A stretch of 64,000 bases of DNA, taken from NCBI GenBank assembly GCA_977006965.1, contig OZ345353.1, forward strand, positions 1,240,001 through 1,304,000. The letters are read 5' to 3'. Of this stretch, positions 42,983 through 54,176 are shown one piece after another. The DNA comes from Phymatolithon calcareum (taxonomy: Eukaryota > Rhodophyta > Florideophyceae > Hapalidiales). Every line of letters begins with the position of its first letter. Positions within the stretch are counted from its first letter, which is position 1. The notes under the pieces are model-generated. The model searched no databases and was not told where the DNA came from. It saw nothing but the letters and a program-made list of their open reading frames with translations. The translations under genes and the position numbers were made by a program.

Positions 42983-44468
42983 TACACTGGCGGTGTTTGA
43001 CGAATGACGTCCCACCTTGTAACATATAACAAAAACATCAGGGGGAACGAAATTCTTCGGCCGGAACCGTCTCTGTCGTCGACCCGGTCCTTTGCGATAC
43101 CCATGGAGAGGGGCTTCCGTGCGCCTGTCATGGAGCTCGCGGTCGACATAGTATCCAAGAGAGTCCAAAAGCGATTTTCCATTGTTTTCCACTGTGGCAT
43201 TATAAGATGCATTTCCATATCCAGTACGTATCGCAGCTCGATCCGCCTCAAGGGCAAAACTTCTTAAAACAGCTATTAGAGATTGCAAATCATGCGGAGG
43301 ATTCGGGCATACCACGGCGTAGATTGGAGTTTCCCGAAAGGACGATATTTTCTTGCCGAAAACTATGTCAACCGACCCTGGACCTATGCGCATGTCGGAC
43401 ATATTGGTGATCTGCACAAGCAAATCATTTAAACTGCTTCATTGGGGCTTGGAAGACATTTCATTTCGCGCGACTGCTTATCAAATTGGAACCACGGTTC
43501 ATGCCAGATCTCATCATTTACTCGCTTTGCTCTTTTCACAAGAAAATATTTCATTTAATTGTCGAAAGCCTCGTCGCTGCTTTTAGTAGAACCTCGCACT
43601 TTGTAAATAAAATAAACAAGAGCAGAGTCTTTGAGGAAGACGTTTTGCACTAGGCGGAAATGCAACATTAGGTCATCTTTCTCAGTTCCAGAAAGTGTGC
43701 ATGCGTCCTTCTTAGAGGTTCGCTGGGCGCTCCGGTATAATGCATTTCTCTAGTAAACAATTTAGAGACATACGATGGCCTAGGGCGACTTTGTGATGAG
43801 CCTTGAGATTCACTGTTGGGTCGAGGGCTATTTCGACGAGATACATTGGCAGAAATGCGTCTATGGCCTACCTCCCCAATATTTGAACCCATGGTGTCTA
43901 TCTGTCTTATTAGATGCACATTTGACGGTAACTGAGGCTGAATAGTTGCACCTACATCACATGACACATCCAAGGATGGTACAATTTACGGTATTCCAGC
44001 CTTTTTCGTCTCCAGATGTCGCATTAATGCTTTGGACATTGAGTAGCCGGAACCTTTCTTGATTTGAAAACCCTTGGAAAGAAGCATGTCACGAAGATTG
44101 ACCATGGTTTTCTTGTTCAGCGAAGTGAAAAGTGCCGACGAACATTTCGCCGACATCCGGAAGATCATCTGTTCCATAAAAATCAACTGCTTCATCCACA
44201 TGATCACAAAGTTCAGGTGTATATCAATGAGGGGGTCGTATCAATTATCAGGATCGAACAGATTCAGAGCTTGTGCTGCGAACGCAATCGCTTCGGCGGT
44301 ATTTGTAAGTGCGGAGAGATTACCCAGTTGCCCGATATTTCCTTGTCCGGTGAGAAACATTTATGTCAAAGCCGCAATCTGGGCTTTAATTTCTTTGATC
44401 TCATTGCGAAAATCCGGAGGAGTTCCGCGCTCATCTTCACCTGCGATAGGGGAAAGCGTGTTCGACAT
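42983..44468 (-). pseudogene. Copia-1 gag region
   Basis: It starts at the ATG at 44468 with MSNTLSPIAGEDERGTPP, soon hits a stop, then continues in frames 43986-44207 (RDMLLSKGFQIKKGSGYS), 43668-43973 and 42983-43423. The last contains YYVDRELHDRRTEAPLHGYR and VICYKVGRHSSN, a degenerate CCHC zinc knuckle of a nucleocapsid. The final codons of that frame run into the Tigger terminus. Confidence 0.65.
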
Positions 44469-44494
44469 CTTGGGGGATCAGGCTTACTGATCGG

Positions 44495-44604
44495 TGTCGC
44501 TGATCTTCAAGATGGTAGGCCGCGGTCCGCTAATTACGACGTTCGCGGGTTGATGAACATGACTGAAACTTATATCGATACGATTCACTCGTGGCACACG
44601 AAGT
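44495..44604 (-). mobile_element. Truncated 5' LTR of Copia-1
   Basis: It matches the outer 110 bp of the 3' LTR (GCTAATTACGACGTTCGCGG, TATCGATACGATTCACT), ending CAGCGACA on the minus strand. The remaining 340 bp or so are not next to it; the plus-strand LINE begins at 44605, and I did not find the missing part after the LINE. Confidence 0.75.
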
Positions 44605-46287
44605 AGAAGGCTGAAAGGAGTCCAGCGATGTGTGGCAGTCTTGGATCTCAAAGCTGTCTACGACGCAGTTCCGAGAAAACCCTTATTGAACCGAATGGAA
44701 CACGTGCTGCCTCCCAAGTTCTGTGCTATGGCAGAGGCATTTCTGTCATCCTCGTGAGTTTCAACAGGTGGGGATGCTGAAAAAAAGTGGTTTTTAGTGG
44801 ACAAGGGTGTACCATGGAGGTCTACCTCTGCTCGAGTCTGTGCATCATTTTTATTGATGACTTCGCCGAGCGTATGAGCGAGGGTTCGAGCACCTGGGCG
44901 GATGTCCCCGCTGAGTTATTCGCAGATGGGGTTCTTCTGTCAGCGAAATCACAGGCTGCGTTGCAAGGTATGCTGGACCCAGCTATTCTTTGGGCCGAAG
45001 AGCTCGGTATGAACGGGAATACGAAACAAGGAAAAAGCGAGATCCTGTAATCAGAGGAAAAATCAAGCGAGACATTCAACTCGTGAACATGGTCCTCATC
45101 AGCGCTATTACCCAATTCATTGGCATTCGAATGTATTGTATTTTGCAATGCCCAGTGACCATTGCTGCGGCCAGGTACACTGCAGATTCCATTGCGGTTT
45201 GTCGAATACGTAGCCAATGCAAAAAGTGCTAACCTCACTCCAGATGACGTCAGTATCTTTTTACTTACAGTTCGCTCATTTAACGCAGACGTAGCAGTAA
45301 TGACGCTGTATATTAATCGTGTGAAACTACGAAAAGATTTCGTAGCGTGCCGGGATGGTGTATCGAAGTGAGAAAAGAGTAGTGTGAATCTATCGATTGA
45401 GCAGCATCATACTCCCGCTTTGAATAGGTCACCGTTTACTGCCTCTTATACCAGTACCCCTGTTATAACGGATGTGGGCTCTACTGGCAATGTCGAAGCC
45501 AAATCGTGCTACCCACAGGAAAATCGTTGAAGCACTAATGCCGTTCGTCGGCAAAGAACGACGTCTGGTGTATGAAAAAGGCTTGACTGTAGTATTGAGA
45601 AGGATTACCTCACCTATCTCTGCCGCAAACCAGCGTGTTCCATTTTTACTGAATCTTTTCGGACAACACTGAGTTCAGCAACCATTACAGGCACATCATA
45701 AGTAGCTATGGTCTACGAAAGACCGCCGAAGGTCAAGATGAGACCGTCATATGACTGTATAACGACGCTATAAGAGCAACTAAAAAGCGCGGTGGCACCA
45801 TTCGCTCTCATTTTTCAGTTGAAATTACTTTCCGAGTACGACCTAGCAATGTACGGGTACATCCGACTAGTGGTGATGAAGAATGTCCCCATATCAATGG
45901 TACAAGATCCTCAATGCGGTTCCTGGAAGCATTTCAAATCCTATTGTTCCGGCAGCAGCCATTGCAATGCCCGCTGGTATCTTAGCGCAGGAAATCGGCA
46001 TTTTCAAAAGTCTGGCAGTGCTAACAAATAGCATTGCTAAGAGCCCTGATCCTGATGCACGTCCCGGAGGTCAGATATCTTGGAGTTGCACTTGGACCCG
46101 AAGGAATATCAGAGACGAAAATGCTACAACTCCTGAAGAAGGCAAGGTCTGCCATGTACGAGTTCCGTACACTTGATATATTCAACAAAGCGCTACCACC
46201 CAAAATTGCATTAAGGTGTACAAGTCACTGATTCAGAGAAGTTGGGAATACGCAATGCACCTAGCGCAATGGGCAGGGAGTGGAGTC
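44605..46287 (+). pseudogene. LINE-B reverse transcriptase, 5' part
   Basis: A plus-strand non-LTR RT, 5' truncated at motif A. CVAVLDLKAVYDAVPR holds the first catalytic aspartate. After a frameshift, ELFADGVLLSAKSQAAL is motif C, where the usual FADD/YADD has become FADG (second aspartate lost). KQGKSEIL is interrupted at 45047 by a 1000 bp insertion, and the frame resumes at 46055 with MHVPEVRYLGVALGPEG and VYKSLIQRSWEYAMHL. Copia-2 then interrupts it at 46287, and the remainder is at 54177-54850. Confidence 0.8.
45041..46054. mobile_element. Unclassified 1000 bp insertion with 7 bp TSD
   Basis: GATCCTG occurs at 45041-45047 and 46048-46054, and joining the two copies restores the LINE frame exactly (KSEIL then MHVPEVRY). 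The insert 45048-46047 begins TAATCAGAGG and ends TAAGAGCCCT. It has no terminal inverted repeat, no TG...CA ends, no poly(A) or microsatellite tail. Frames of 60-97 codons (45162-45371, 45472-45672, 45883-46176 plus) have no motif I recognise. Confidence 0.75.
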
Positions 46288-46652
46288 TGTTGCCGGGAAT
46301 TGCACGTGAAGAGGGGACCGTTGTTCTCAAATATGATTGTAGCGAATTGGAATCCAAGGTGGCCTACGGATGAGTAGGCCGAGGAACCAGTTGGAATCCC
46401 AGTCCACCTTTTGAATTATTCACGTTCAGTTAGAAGTGAGAACTTGGTTGTATACCGTGGTTCTATTGTCAGAGATTGAAATCTCGCGCACCTCGAGGAG
46501 GTGGCGGGGGTATATAATAAGAAGTGGGGAGTTTGGACATCCGAAGATAACAGTACGCTATGTGCGAGGAAAGTGCATCGCGGTGGTGTCTCTGATTGCC
46601 GTGTGCTTCTTGGGGAACGATTTATCTCTCCGCACCGCCCAGATATTTAACA
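46288..46652 (+). repeat. 5' LTR of Copia-2
   Basis: It starts TGTTGCC and ends TTTAACA, close to the TG...CA rule. Internal landmarks are CACGTGAAGAGGGGACCG, TTATTCACGTTCAGTTAG, and GGGTATATAATAAGAAG, a likely TATA element near 46510. The transcription start would be about 25-30 bases downstream. Confidence 0.85.
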
Positions 46653-48662
46653 GCTATGGGACCAGGGTCATCAAGGTACCGCAGGAGTAGACGTTCTAGG
46701 TAGACTGAAAGTGAAAAGTCTGCGATGCCTGGAGAAGTTCCAGTGTTTGATGACCGCGCTGATGCGCGAGTCTATCGTCGAAAGCAGATATAATGGATAC
46801 GGTTCTAAGACTTAGCAGATCCGGAATTTTCTCGTCGACTAACGCTCGGGCAGCAAGAGTTTACCATCAGTTCGAACAGTCATTGAAGTGTTGGGCAAAG
46901 TCTCGAACACATCTTGGCCATGGTGCATGCAGGGATGTCACGGGAAGAGTTTACGCAGATTGTTGACTACATCTTTCACGCTATCGATCTGATCAATAAG
47001 TAGACGTCTTTTCTGGACACGGCCAAAGCGTGGAAGGAGCTCATGTTAACATCGCATGGTAAGAGGCTGACGTTCGACGAGTACTGGAATGTGTACAGTG
47101 CACTATGCACGCAGAACGCGTATTCGCATGGCGAAACAGTAGAGGCACCAGGCGTCCAGGAATTGCTCTGTCTGCTATGCGTGCTAACGCGGGACTAGAT
47201 CGTAATGAGTTCAATGTTGTTCAACAGAAAGTCATGTCATATCAGAAGTAAGTGGTCAATATTGAAAGTCCGATGTCTGTAGCAAGATTGTCCCGCGCGC
47301 AGAGAATGCGACGGCAGTCACCCGCACAGGCCTTCAGAACGCTGAACCGGGGTAGTGATGCGGCGGAAAAAGCGGAAGGAGGAGGCGAACAAAGCACTGC
47401 GGCTTCATAAACCGGTGGGGTTGCATCAGTACCAGCGCGCCGATAGATGCAGCAACAGGGACAGTCCCGGGCATGCTGGACTTGGTTGCCGAAATGCAAC
47501 TTAATTTAAGCAACCTTAAAAGGCGAAACAGAGCAGCGAGTGAAGCACTAGATGGCGCCGTGGAGGCGTTAGAGGCGCTTCCGCATAGCAACAACAAGAT
47601 CAAATACGCTAGCTCATCACCGATTCTCCTGCGCGATTTGTTGCAAATACACTGTCTGTGGAAAACTGCGATTCTTTAGTATCTCAGGTTTTGTCAGCGC
47701 GCATTGTTGAAGGATCATCAGGTGTGGGAAAAGAGAGGTCGAAAGATGAAAATCCTGTTATAATAAGCACGAAGTCTGTGCGCATCGATCTCCGCAGGCT
47801 TGATCACGGAGAGTCTGCAGCGAACGCGCGTGTGCAAAGATCGGCGTTGTAGTCGCATCGAATAGGAGAAAAGCAGAATGAGAACAATCGTCAATCTAAA
47901 CTCAGCAGGACAACGAATTTGCACAATTTGGTTTGCTGTATTTGCGAAGGAAACTATTACGCCAACCAGGTCGAAATATGCGAGAAGAAATTGGAGTCCA
48001 GATGAAAGGCGGAATCCTTCGAAAAGAAACAATTGCGTGCTCGTTCTGCAGTGAGGTCAAAGAAGAACCGCGCCGGGATGAGGCAGAACGATACAGAGTT
48101 CGTTAACCTTAGTGAAAGTGAGGAAAGACCGAGTCGAAGCAAGACAGTGTCGTGGAGCGATGTCATGGACACATTGTACACATCTAAAACCATCTTCACC
48201 TCGGCTGTCCGCGTCAATGCTGTCGAACCCTGCTGGGTTATCGTCGACAGTACTGCAACTGGAACTGAAGTCAGCGAAGCAAACTATGTCTCCATGTGCA
48301 CAGACTTGGGTATCAAGCCACGGTTGCAACCGCGTAAGCTCGGAGACCCTAAATCAAACGGGCTTGTCACCGAAGAGAATAGCTCCGAACCCGAGAAAAT
48401 AATAGGCCGCTGTGTGTTCACACTTCCTGTAGGCGAAAGCGAGTGGATCCCAATCAAGGCGATGGTAGTCGCTGGAAGCGTGCCTTTCATGCTTGTAAAG
48501 GATACATTACAGAAGTACGATGCTCTTGAGGCGCACGGAAACCATTCGATTTCTATCAACCTTGTCAACGGAAGAGTACGATTCAACACCCCAGTGAGTA
48601 ACGAAGACGGGCACGCCCGAATCATGCTGTCCATCAAGCAAGTGTGCTTCAACGTCTCATAG
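46653..48662 (+). pseudogene. Copia-2 gag and protease region
   Basis: Degenerate gag-like sequence fills 46700-47450. The best preserved part is the frame 48033-48662 (209 codons), where CWVIVDSTATGTEVSE resembles the copia aspartic protease active site (W.VDSGA, here DST) and a flap-like region follows. The stop at 48660 is 22 bp before the piggyBac-like element. I recognise no intact CCHC knuckle. Confidence 0.6.
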
Positions 48663-48706
48663 TCTCTCATTTGGACTTCGGTCCCTAGTGTCTAGTTTAC
48701 TAACCA

Positions 48707-48738
48707 CCTCAATTGAGGATAAATCCCTCAATTGAGGG
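48707..48738. repeat. Left pair of 12 bp palindromes in the piggyBac-like element
   Basis: CCTCAATTGAGG at 48707-48718 and 48726-48737, starts 19 bp apart and 5 bp inside the terminal repeat. The second extends to CCCTCAATTGAGGG. Confidence 0.95.
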
Positions 48739-48914
48739 GCTTTTTGAAAGCTCAAAAAAGTATGTAGAAAGAATGCGAAACAGAAAGTTCGCGCCAACTT
48801 TGGGAAGGCGGCCTTGTGTTCTGCCTGAGGAGTACCCAAACTACGGCCTTAAATGGGCGTCGTTCGGCGGTAGGAACGAAATTACAATTTTCAGTTAGAA
48901 GAAGCGGACCTGCC

Positions 48915-51181
48915 ATGTCACGAGAAAAAGACCCGCGCCGAGTGGTCGGCGCGTCCGTACACACTAAGGAAACATCAGTGACCAGTCTCGCAGAGTGTTG
49001 CAGGCTCTATGGAGCCTTTTCCAAGTCAAAAAAGGTGAACGGCACAGTTCTGGAGGTACTATTGAATGAAATCAATGGTCGCGCAAGCACATCGCTTCGC
49101 GTGAAATGGGTCCTAGTTCAGAAACTGACTGAGAAAACTAAGATTAAGACACTCAAGATTGTTAACATCAAGGCAGGAAAGGTTGACGAAGGTTCTCCGT
49201 CCTCTCGAATGCTTGTATCAAGTCCAAGCGCGCAGAACTCTGCACCACAAAATCCGGCTTACAGTACTCGTGGTCGCCCGTCTTCTTCGCCAAATGCCAG
49301 TTTATTGTCCCCAGTCGCAACCACAAGCTCTCCAAAACGGCACACAAGCTTCGATACAACCCTCAGAAGCTATGGACGCCCTATACCAGGCACTCTCGCC
49401 TACGCCATGCAAGGCTCTTGGGACCAGGCGTCGCAAGAGGAAGTAGATGTCATCACACCCGACCGCGAACCCAACGTTATTGCTCATGGGGTGCCATGGT
49501 ACGATCGACAAGTTCTATGCCCGATTGGGGGACGAATTCCACGTCAGTTCTGGACAGTTCGCACTCCACATGGAGATTTTATATCGGAAAATGGTGGTAT
49601 TGGGCATCACACGCCCTGTAATTGCTTTATGACCATGTTTCCGCAAGGTCACCTTCGAAAAATAGCAGCATGGACGTCCGCGAAGCTGAAACGAATCGCG
49701 CGAAAAGAGACTACGGTCACAGCGCTGATTAAGTTTTTCGGAATCCTCGTCCTCATGACAAGATTTGAGTTCGGCGCTAAGACAGATCTATGGCAGACTA
49801 CCAGGCAGAACAAATACATTCCGGCTCCTTGCTTTTCAAACACTGGGATGTCAAGAGACAGGTTCACCGCATACCTTCGGTGCGTTACATTCAGCATACA
49901 ACCTAGTGAAAGAGGCAGCATGTCTTCTGCGCAGTACCGCTGGGCGCTCGTTCAAGATTTTGTCGATGCCATAAACGAGCACCGAAAGCGCAATGTGTCG
50001 CCGTCGGACCTCATTTACGTTGATGAGTCCATATCTCGCTGGTATGGCAACGGAGGTCATTGGCTTGATGTCGGACTACCTCAGTACATTGCGATTAACC
50101 GTAAGCCGGAGAACGGTTGCGAGATACAGAACTCTGCATGTGGAAGAAGTGGGATAATGCTGCATCTCGAGCTCGTTACAACCGCAGAAGACGAGAAGAA
50201 AAAGGATTTCGAAGGCGAAATGGCCCATGGTACAGCAGTTTTACGCGGTCTTGTTGCCGCATACTCTGGCACAAGGCCCATTGTCTGCGCGGATTCTTTC
50301 TTTGCGAGTGTTGAATCTGCAAAGATGCTTCTTCGTTTGGGCCTAAAATTCGTTGGAGTCATAAAAACGGCGACTAAGAAGTATCCCATGGACTACCTAT
50401 CAAGAATTGAGATTTCAGAAAGAGGTCAATGTGTTTCTCTCGTTCGAAAATCCTTGAAAGGTGAGCCTTTAATGATGGCGGCTCTTTGGGCTGACCGGGA
50501 TCGCCGCTATTTTATTTCGACTACCTCTACGACACTGAAGGCAAACCGCACAATCGTGTGCGTTAGCGTCAGCTTGAAGAAGGACCGTCTCGTGTTGAGC
50601 TGTCCGTGCCCCAGCCCGAGGTATGCGAGACGTACTACTCTGCGTGTGCGCAAATCGACAAGCACAATCGTTGCCGCCAAGAGAGTTTGGATCTTGAGAA
50701 GAAAGTCAACACCCTGGACTGGTCGTTCCGCGTTAACACATCTCTTTTGGCGATTTGTGTGGGTGACAGCTGGCTTTTATTCTCCGGTGCGCATGCAGAG
50801 TATCAGGATCACATGACACAACGAAGGTATTATGAAGTGCTGGCCGAGCAACTCATCGATAACTCGTTCGATTCGCGTAATACTCGTCGCCGCTCAGCCA
50901 CTCCTGAACGTACTTTTGTCTCCGGGAGCGGTGTTGGAACCCACTTAACCCCCACGAGAAAGAAAAGGAAGACTGCGGATGGCATGATGACTAATTTTGC
51001 TTCGCAAAAGAACTGCAGGGTCTGCAAAGTCAAGAAGACAACGCTGGTGTGCTCATCATGTAACAGGCTAGATGGTGCCGCAATATTCATTTGCGGCACG
51101 TCTACTGGCAGGAATTGCTTCGCGAAGCATGTGGAAGACATCCACGAGCTTGACGCTTTTGATGTGCCCGATAGTGAGTAG
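48915..51181 (+). pseudogene. piggyBac-like transposase (DDE_Tnp_1_7), one frameshift
   Basis: From the ATG at 48915 the frame is open to beyond 50570, then must shift to the frame ending at 51181. Catalytic aspartates: D370 in LIYVDESISRWYG (codon at 50022), D460 in PIVCADSFFAS (codon at 50292), and the third in CAQIDKHNRCRQ (codon at 50657, second frame). The block YIAINRKPENGCEIQNSACG is a conserved core of this subgroup. The C-terminus has CRVCKVKKTTLVCSSC and a C-x5-C, H-x4-H series, the cysteine-rich domain that binds the transposon ends. About 755 residues would be expected without the shift. The N-terminal 180 residues are Ser/Pro-rich. Apart from the one shift near 50580 it looks nearly intact, hence young. 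Confidence 0.85.
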
Positions 51182-51214
51182 CTTTCATGCGCAAAAATTA
51201 AATGATTTTCGTTA

Positions 51215-51248
51215 CCTCAATTGAGGGAAAAGCGCTCCTCAATTGAGG
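51215..51248. repeat. Right pair of 12 bp palindromes in the piggyBac-like element
   Basis: CCTCAATTGAGG at 51215-51226 and 51237-51248, starts 22 bp apart and 9 bp inside the right terminal repeat. They mirror the left pair. Confidence 0.95.
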
Positions 51249-51274
51249 AAAAATTTCAGTAAACTAGACACTAG

Positions 51275-51904
51275 TGACACCAGGATTGCTGGTCGTGAGC
51301 TGATAAGTAAGGTTCGTGCCCGGGCTCATCTTCACAAAAGATCCATGGAGCTGTTTCTCAAGAGCGCTGGGCGATGACAGTAGTGGCTGGCATCAGAAAT
51401 AGAAAACGTGGTAAAGAAATGTTTTCTGTGCATCCGTGTCGGCGATCCGGAGCCCAGTCGTAAGTTCAGTTTGTCAAAATTGAACATGGACTTCAACAGC
51501 CGATTGTACTTCGACGTTATGTACTGGGCAAGTAAGCCTACTCTTCACGTCGTCGACAATGCCACTGGATACTCTGACATATTGCAACAGGTTGAAAACC
51601 TTGGAAAAGTCGGCATGGGGTACCAGAGGAGGTCATCGCAGATGTGGAGTTTGATAAGGCGCCAGTGGACGCGTGGTGCCAAAATCATGGCGTACAGTTC
51701 CTTCCACTTCCGGGTCGACGGCATAACAAGGCAGGTACCGTAGAGCGGAAGAACCGAGTCCTCAAAGATGTACTTGAGAAATTTGAATTTGACTCAGTAT
51801 ACAAGAGCAAGAACATAAGGGATCGGGTGGTCGCGGCGTGCTACATAAGTAACAACATGTACTGCAACAGCTTCGCATCAGCGGTTGAGTTGGTGCGCGG
51901 ATAA
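51275..51904 (+). pseudogene. Copia-2 integrase
   Basis: Directly after the piggyBac-like end come VRARAHLHKRSMELFLKS (zinc-binding region with histidines) and the CFLC pair, then a core in frame 51408-51743 with MDFNSRLYFDVMYWAS, where the first catalytic aspartate is in the FDVM block, and VDNATGYSD. A frameshift moves to 51644-51904 with PGRRHNKAGTVERKNRVLKD, holding the catalytic glutamate of the integrase core. Two stops lie near 51375. Confidence 0.72.
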
Positions 51905-52425
51905 ACCCCATAAGTGGATGATACTGGGCAAAAATTTGTGACGGCGGAGTAACACGAAGCATACAAGGCTATGTATTTGCGACGGTTGTTGGCCAGAATT
52001 CTCAAAGAACGTCCTGGTGCGCAGCGGCCAAAAGATACCGCTTTCAGGAAGACGGTACTTGTCTTGGTCCGGGAGGTAATCGTCCGCGCAGTCAGTGGAT
52101 AGAAACCTAAGTTCAATCAGTACGGCAAGACTGTTCGGTAATTTTGGCACAGGACGGAACGCACCAACAATTGTACGAAAACTCCCTTCTGACGAGATTG
52201 CGTGTTCATTGGTACGTGCGCAACATAGAGTAATTCGAAGTAGGACAAGGAAGTGACTCAACGTGCCTAGTAATGATGACTTCATGGAGTCCGACAGTAA
52301 CACCATTTAAAGTAAAGATGACAGTGGTGATTCTTTCCAATCTCAGATTCTTGCTAGCGATGATCCAAGTCGTAGAGAACCGGAAAAACTTAATGCAGAA
52401 ACTGATATGATTTCAGAAGTTACCG

Positions 52426-53794
52426 ATGAGGACTCCGGTGTTAGCACAGTTTCAGTTACGAAAATCCGCTCGCCTTAATCTGAACGAAGGGCCGTCGAGC
52501 CCTGACAGTCCTCGACTCCGGCGCTCCAGTCGAGAACGCAAGACAACAAGGAGACTCATCGACTCCATGCAATCGTCAATTGTATACCCGTTGTATAGAT
52601 CATGTGCAGAGCAGGAGGTGTTGAACATGGTATACGAAAAGTTTCGGAGCATGCAATTTTACGGTCGCGAGTCGCCTTGGATTACTCGAAGAATTTTTAC
52701 CAATGTGAACGTAGGGAGGTCGAGTTGCATTGGATACCAAACGTTCACATCGTGGAAGCTGCACAAATTCCGAAAGAGGCCAACATCATAGGTTCCCACT
52801 TCGTATAAAATAAAGGTCGATACCGAGCATGATGGATCCCAAAAATAAGCTTTGAAAGCACGCTTATGCGTGCACGGATACCGGGACGCGGAAAGAGAGT
52901 TATTGCGTGCTGATACAGCGGTAGTATCCCGCGAAGGTTTTCGCATGACATATATCGCCGCCGTGCAGTACGGATTCATCTTTGGCAAGTACGACATACA
53001 CGGAGTGTATACACAGAGCGGTGATGCCATGAGAAAGATATTTCAGCCGATACTGGCTTCTGAAGGCTACGCTCTATGGTCTGGTAATAACAGGGCGAAA
53101 TTGGCAGAGGGCGTCAGACGAAGTTCTTAAGAACCTTCTTGGCCTTCGCGTCGTAAATGGCATGCCACAACAATTCAAGCTCGAAGGAAACGCGCTAGAG
53201 ATAGTCATGGCGAAATACGTTGACGACGTGCTCGTCCCCGCGCGTAACAAGTGGTTTCTGAACAGCGCTCATGATGCCATAGCGCAGTCGTTCGAGGTCG
53301 GAAAGTGGGCGCAGACGCCAGCCATGCTCACCGTCAATTCTACCGTGGTGTCAGAGCATCGACACTCATTACACTGGCAATGACGGAGTACCTGCGAAAA
53401 GTGGAGCCAGTACGGCTCGCACCTGGGCAGAGCGCGCTGTGCGTACAGCATCAGGAGTTCTCGGATACTTCGGCGTTGCTGCTTCACCGTTTGACACATT
53501 TACTGCCAGCTAATTTCAACAACGCGTACCTTCTATGGCAGTTGGCGATGTGAAAAGCATAAACGCGTGAATACGCGACACCGAGCGCAAACTGCGCATC
53601 ATCTAGTACTTGCATCCAACCATCGCTGAGCGAGCACAAGCGCATATCTTTGTGTTTAGCGACGCTAGATATCCGCACGCAGACAAACAAAAGAGCGTCG
53701 CGCAGGAATGATGTATAGCTGTTATCGCGTTTGGTGTCAAAGCAGGCGCAATACATCACGGAATATCTTGCATGTCGCCCATGCACAATTCAAA
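52426..53794 (+). pseudogene. Copia-2 reverse transcriptase and RNase H
   Basis: Frames in order: 52426-52791 (RRSSRERKTTRRLID linker), 52602-52808 (VEAAQIPKEANIIGSHFV, RT start), 52852-53130 (ARLCVHGYRDAERELL, FGKYDIHGVYTQSGDAM, with the first palm aspartate) and 53162-53383 (EIVMAKYVDDVLVPARN, the YVDD active site). The RNase H start (VFSDARYP) is near 53645. Frameshifts and stops between them make it inactive. Confidence 0.78.
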
Positions 53795-54176
53795 TTGGGC
53801 CAGGAGTTGCACGTGAGGAGGGGACCGTTGTTCTCAAATATGATTGTAGCGAATGGGAATCCTAGGTGGCCTACTGATGAGTAGGCCGAGGAACACGTTG
53901 GAATCACAGTCCACCTTTTGAATTATTCACGTTCATTTAGAAGTGAGAACTTGGTTGTATACCGTGGTTCTATTGTAAGAGATTGAAATCTCGCGCACCT
54001 CGTGGAGGTGGGGGGGTATATAATAAGAAGTGGGGAGAAATAGTAAAGTGGGGAGTTTGGACATCCGAAGCTAACAGTACGCTATGTGCGAGGAAAGTGC
54101 ATCGCGGTGGTGTCTGTGATTTCCGTGTGCTTCTCGGGGAAGGATTTTCCCCTTACTAACGACCAGGGATTTAACA
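53795..54176 (+). repeat. 3' LTR of Copia-2
   Basis: It matches 46288-46652 throughout, with about a dozen base changes by eye and a 17 bp tandem insertion (GAGAAATAGTAAAGTGG) after AAGAAGTGGG. The TATA-like GGGTATATAATAAGAAG is kept. It ends TTTAACA. Confidence 0.85.

Larger units (their letters stand above)
36891..44604 (-). mobile_element. Copia-1: Ty1/copia retrotransposon, minus strand
   Basis: The order on the minus strand is: 5' LTR remnant (44604-44495), gag, protease, integrase, reverse transcriptase, RNase H, 3' LTR. That order, with integrase before RT, defines Ty1/copia. A pogo/Tigger element (40240-42982) interrupts it between the gag zinc knuckle and the protease. The 5' LTR keeps only its 3' 110 bp and meets a LINE at 44605. 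The gag ATG lies only 27 bases past the LTR end. Many stops and frameshifts make it defective. Confidence 0.82.
48685..51274 (+). mobile_element. piggyBac-like DNA transposon inside Copia-2
   Basis: 17 bp terminal inverted repeats, CTAGTGTCTAGTTTACT (48685-48701) and its exact complement (51258-51274). Next to each are two copies of the 12 bp palindrome CCTCAATTGAGG: left at 48707 and 48726, right at 51215 and 51237. It interrupts Copia-2 between protease and integrase. No TTAA duplication is visible at either edge, which is unusual for piggyBac. Length 2590 bp, with one transposase gene. Confidence 0.88.

Noticed and set aside
46653-46680. A tRNA primer-binding site after the Copia-2 5' LTR
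   Set aside because: TGGGACCAGGGTC begins with TGG but lies four bases inside and does not match a tRNA end I can name; too weak to annotate.
48685-51274. Calling TTAA-flanked piggyBac ends further out
   Set aside because: I looked for TTAA within about 30 bp outside both terminal repeats and found none, so I kept the exact 17 bp repeats as the ends.
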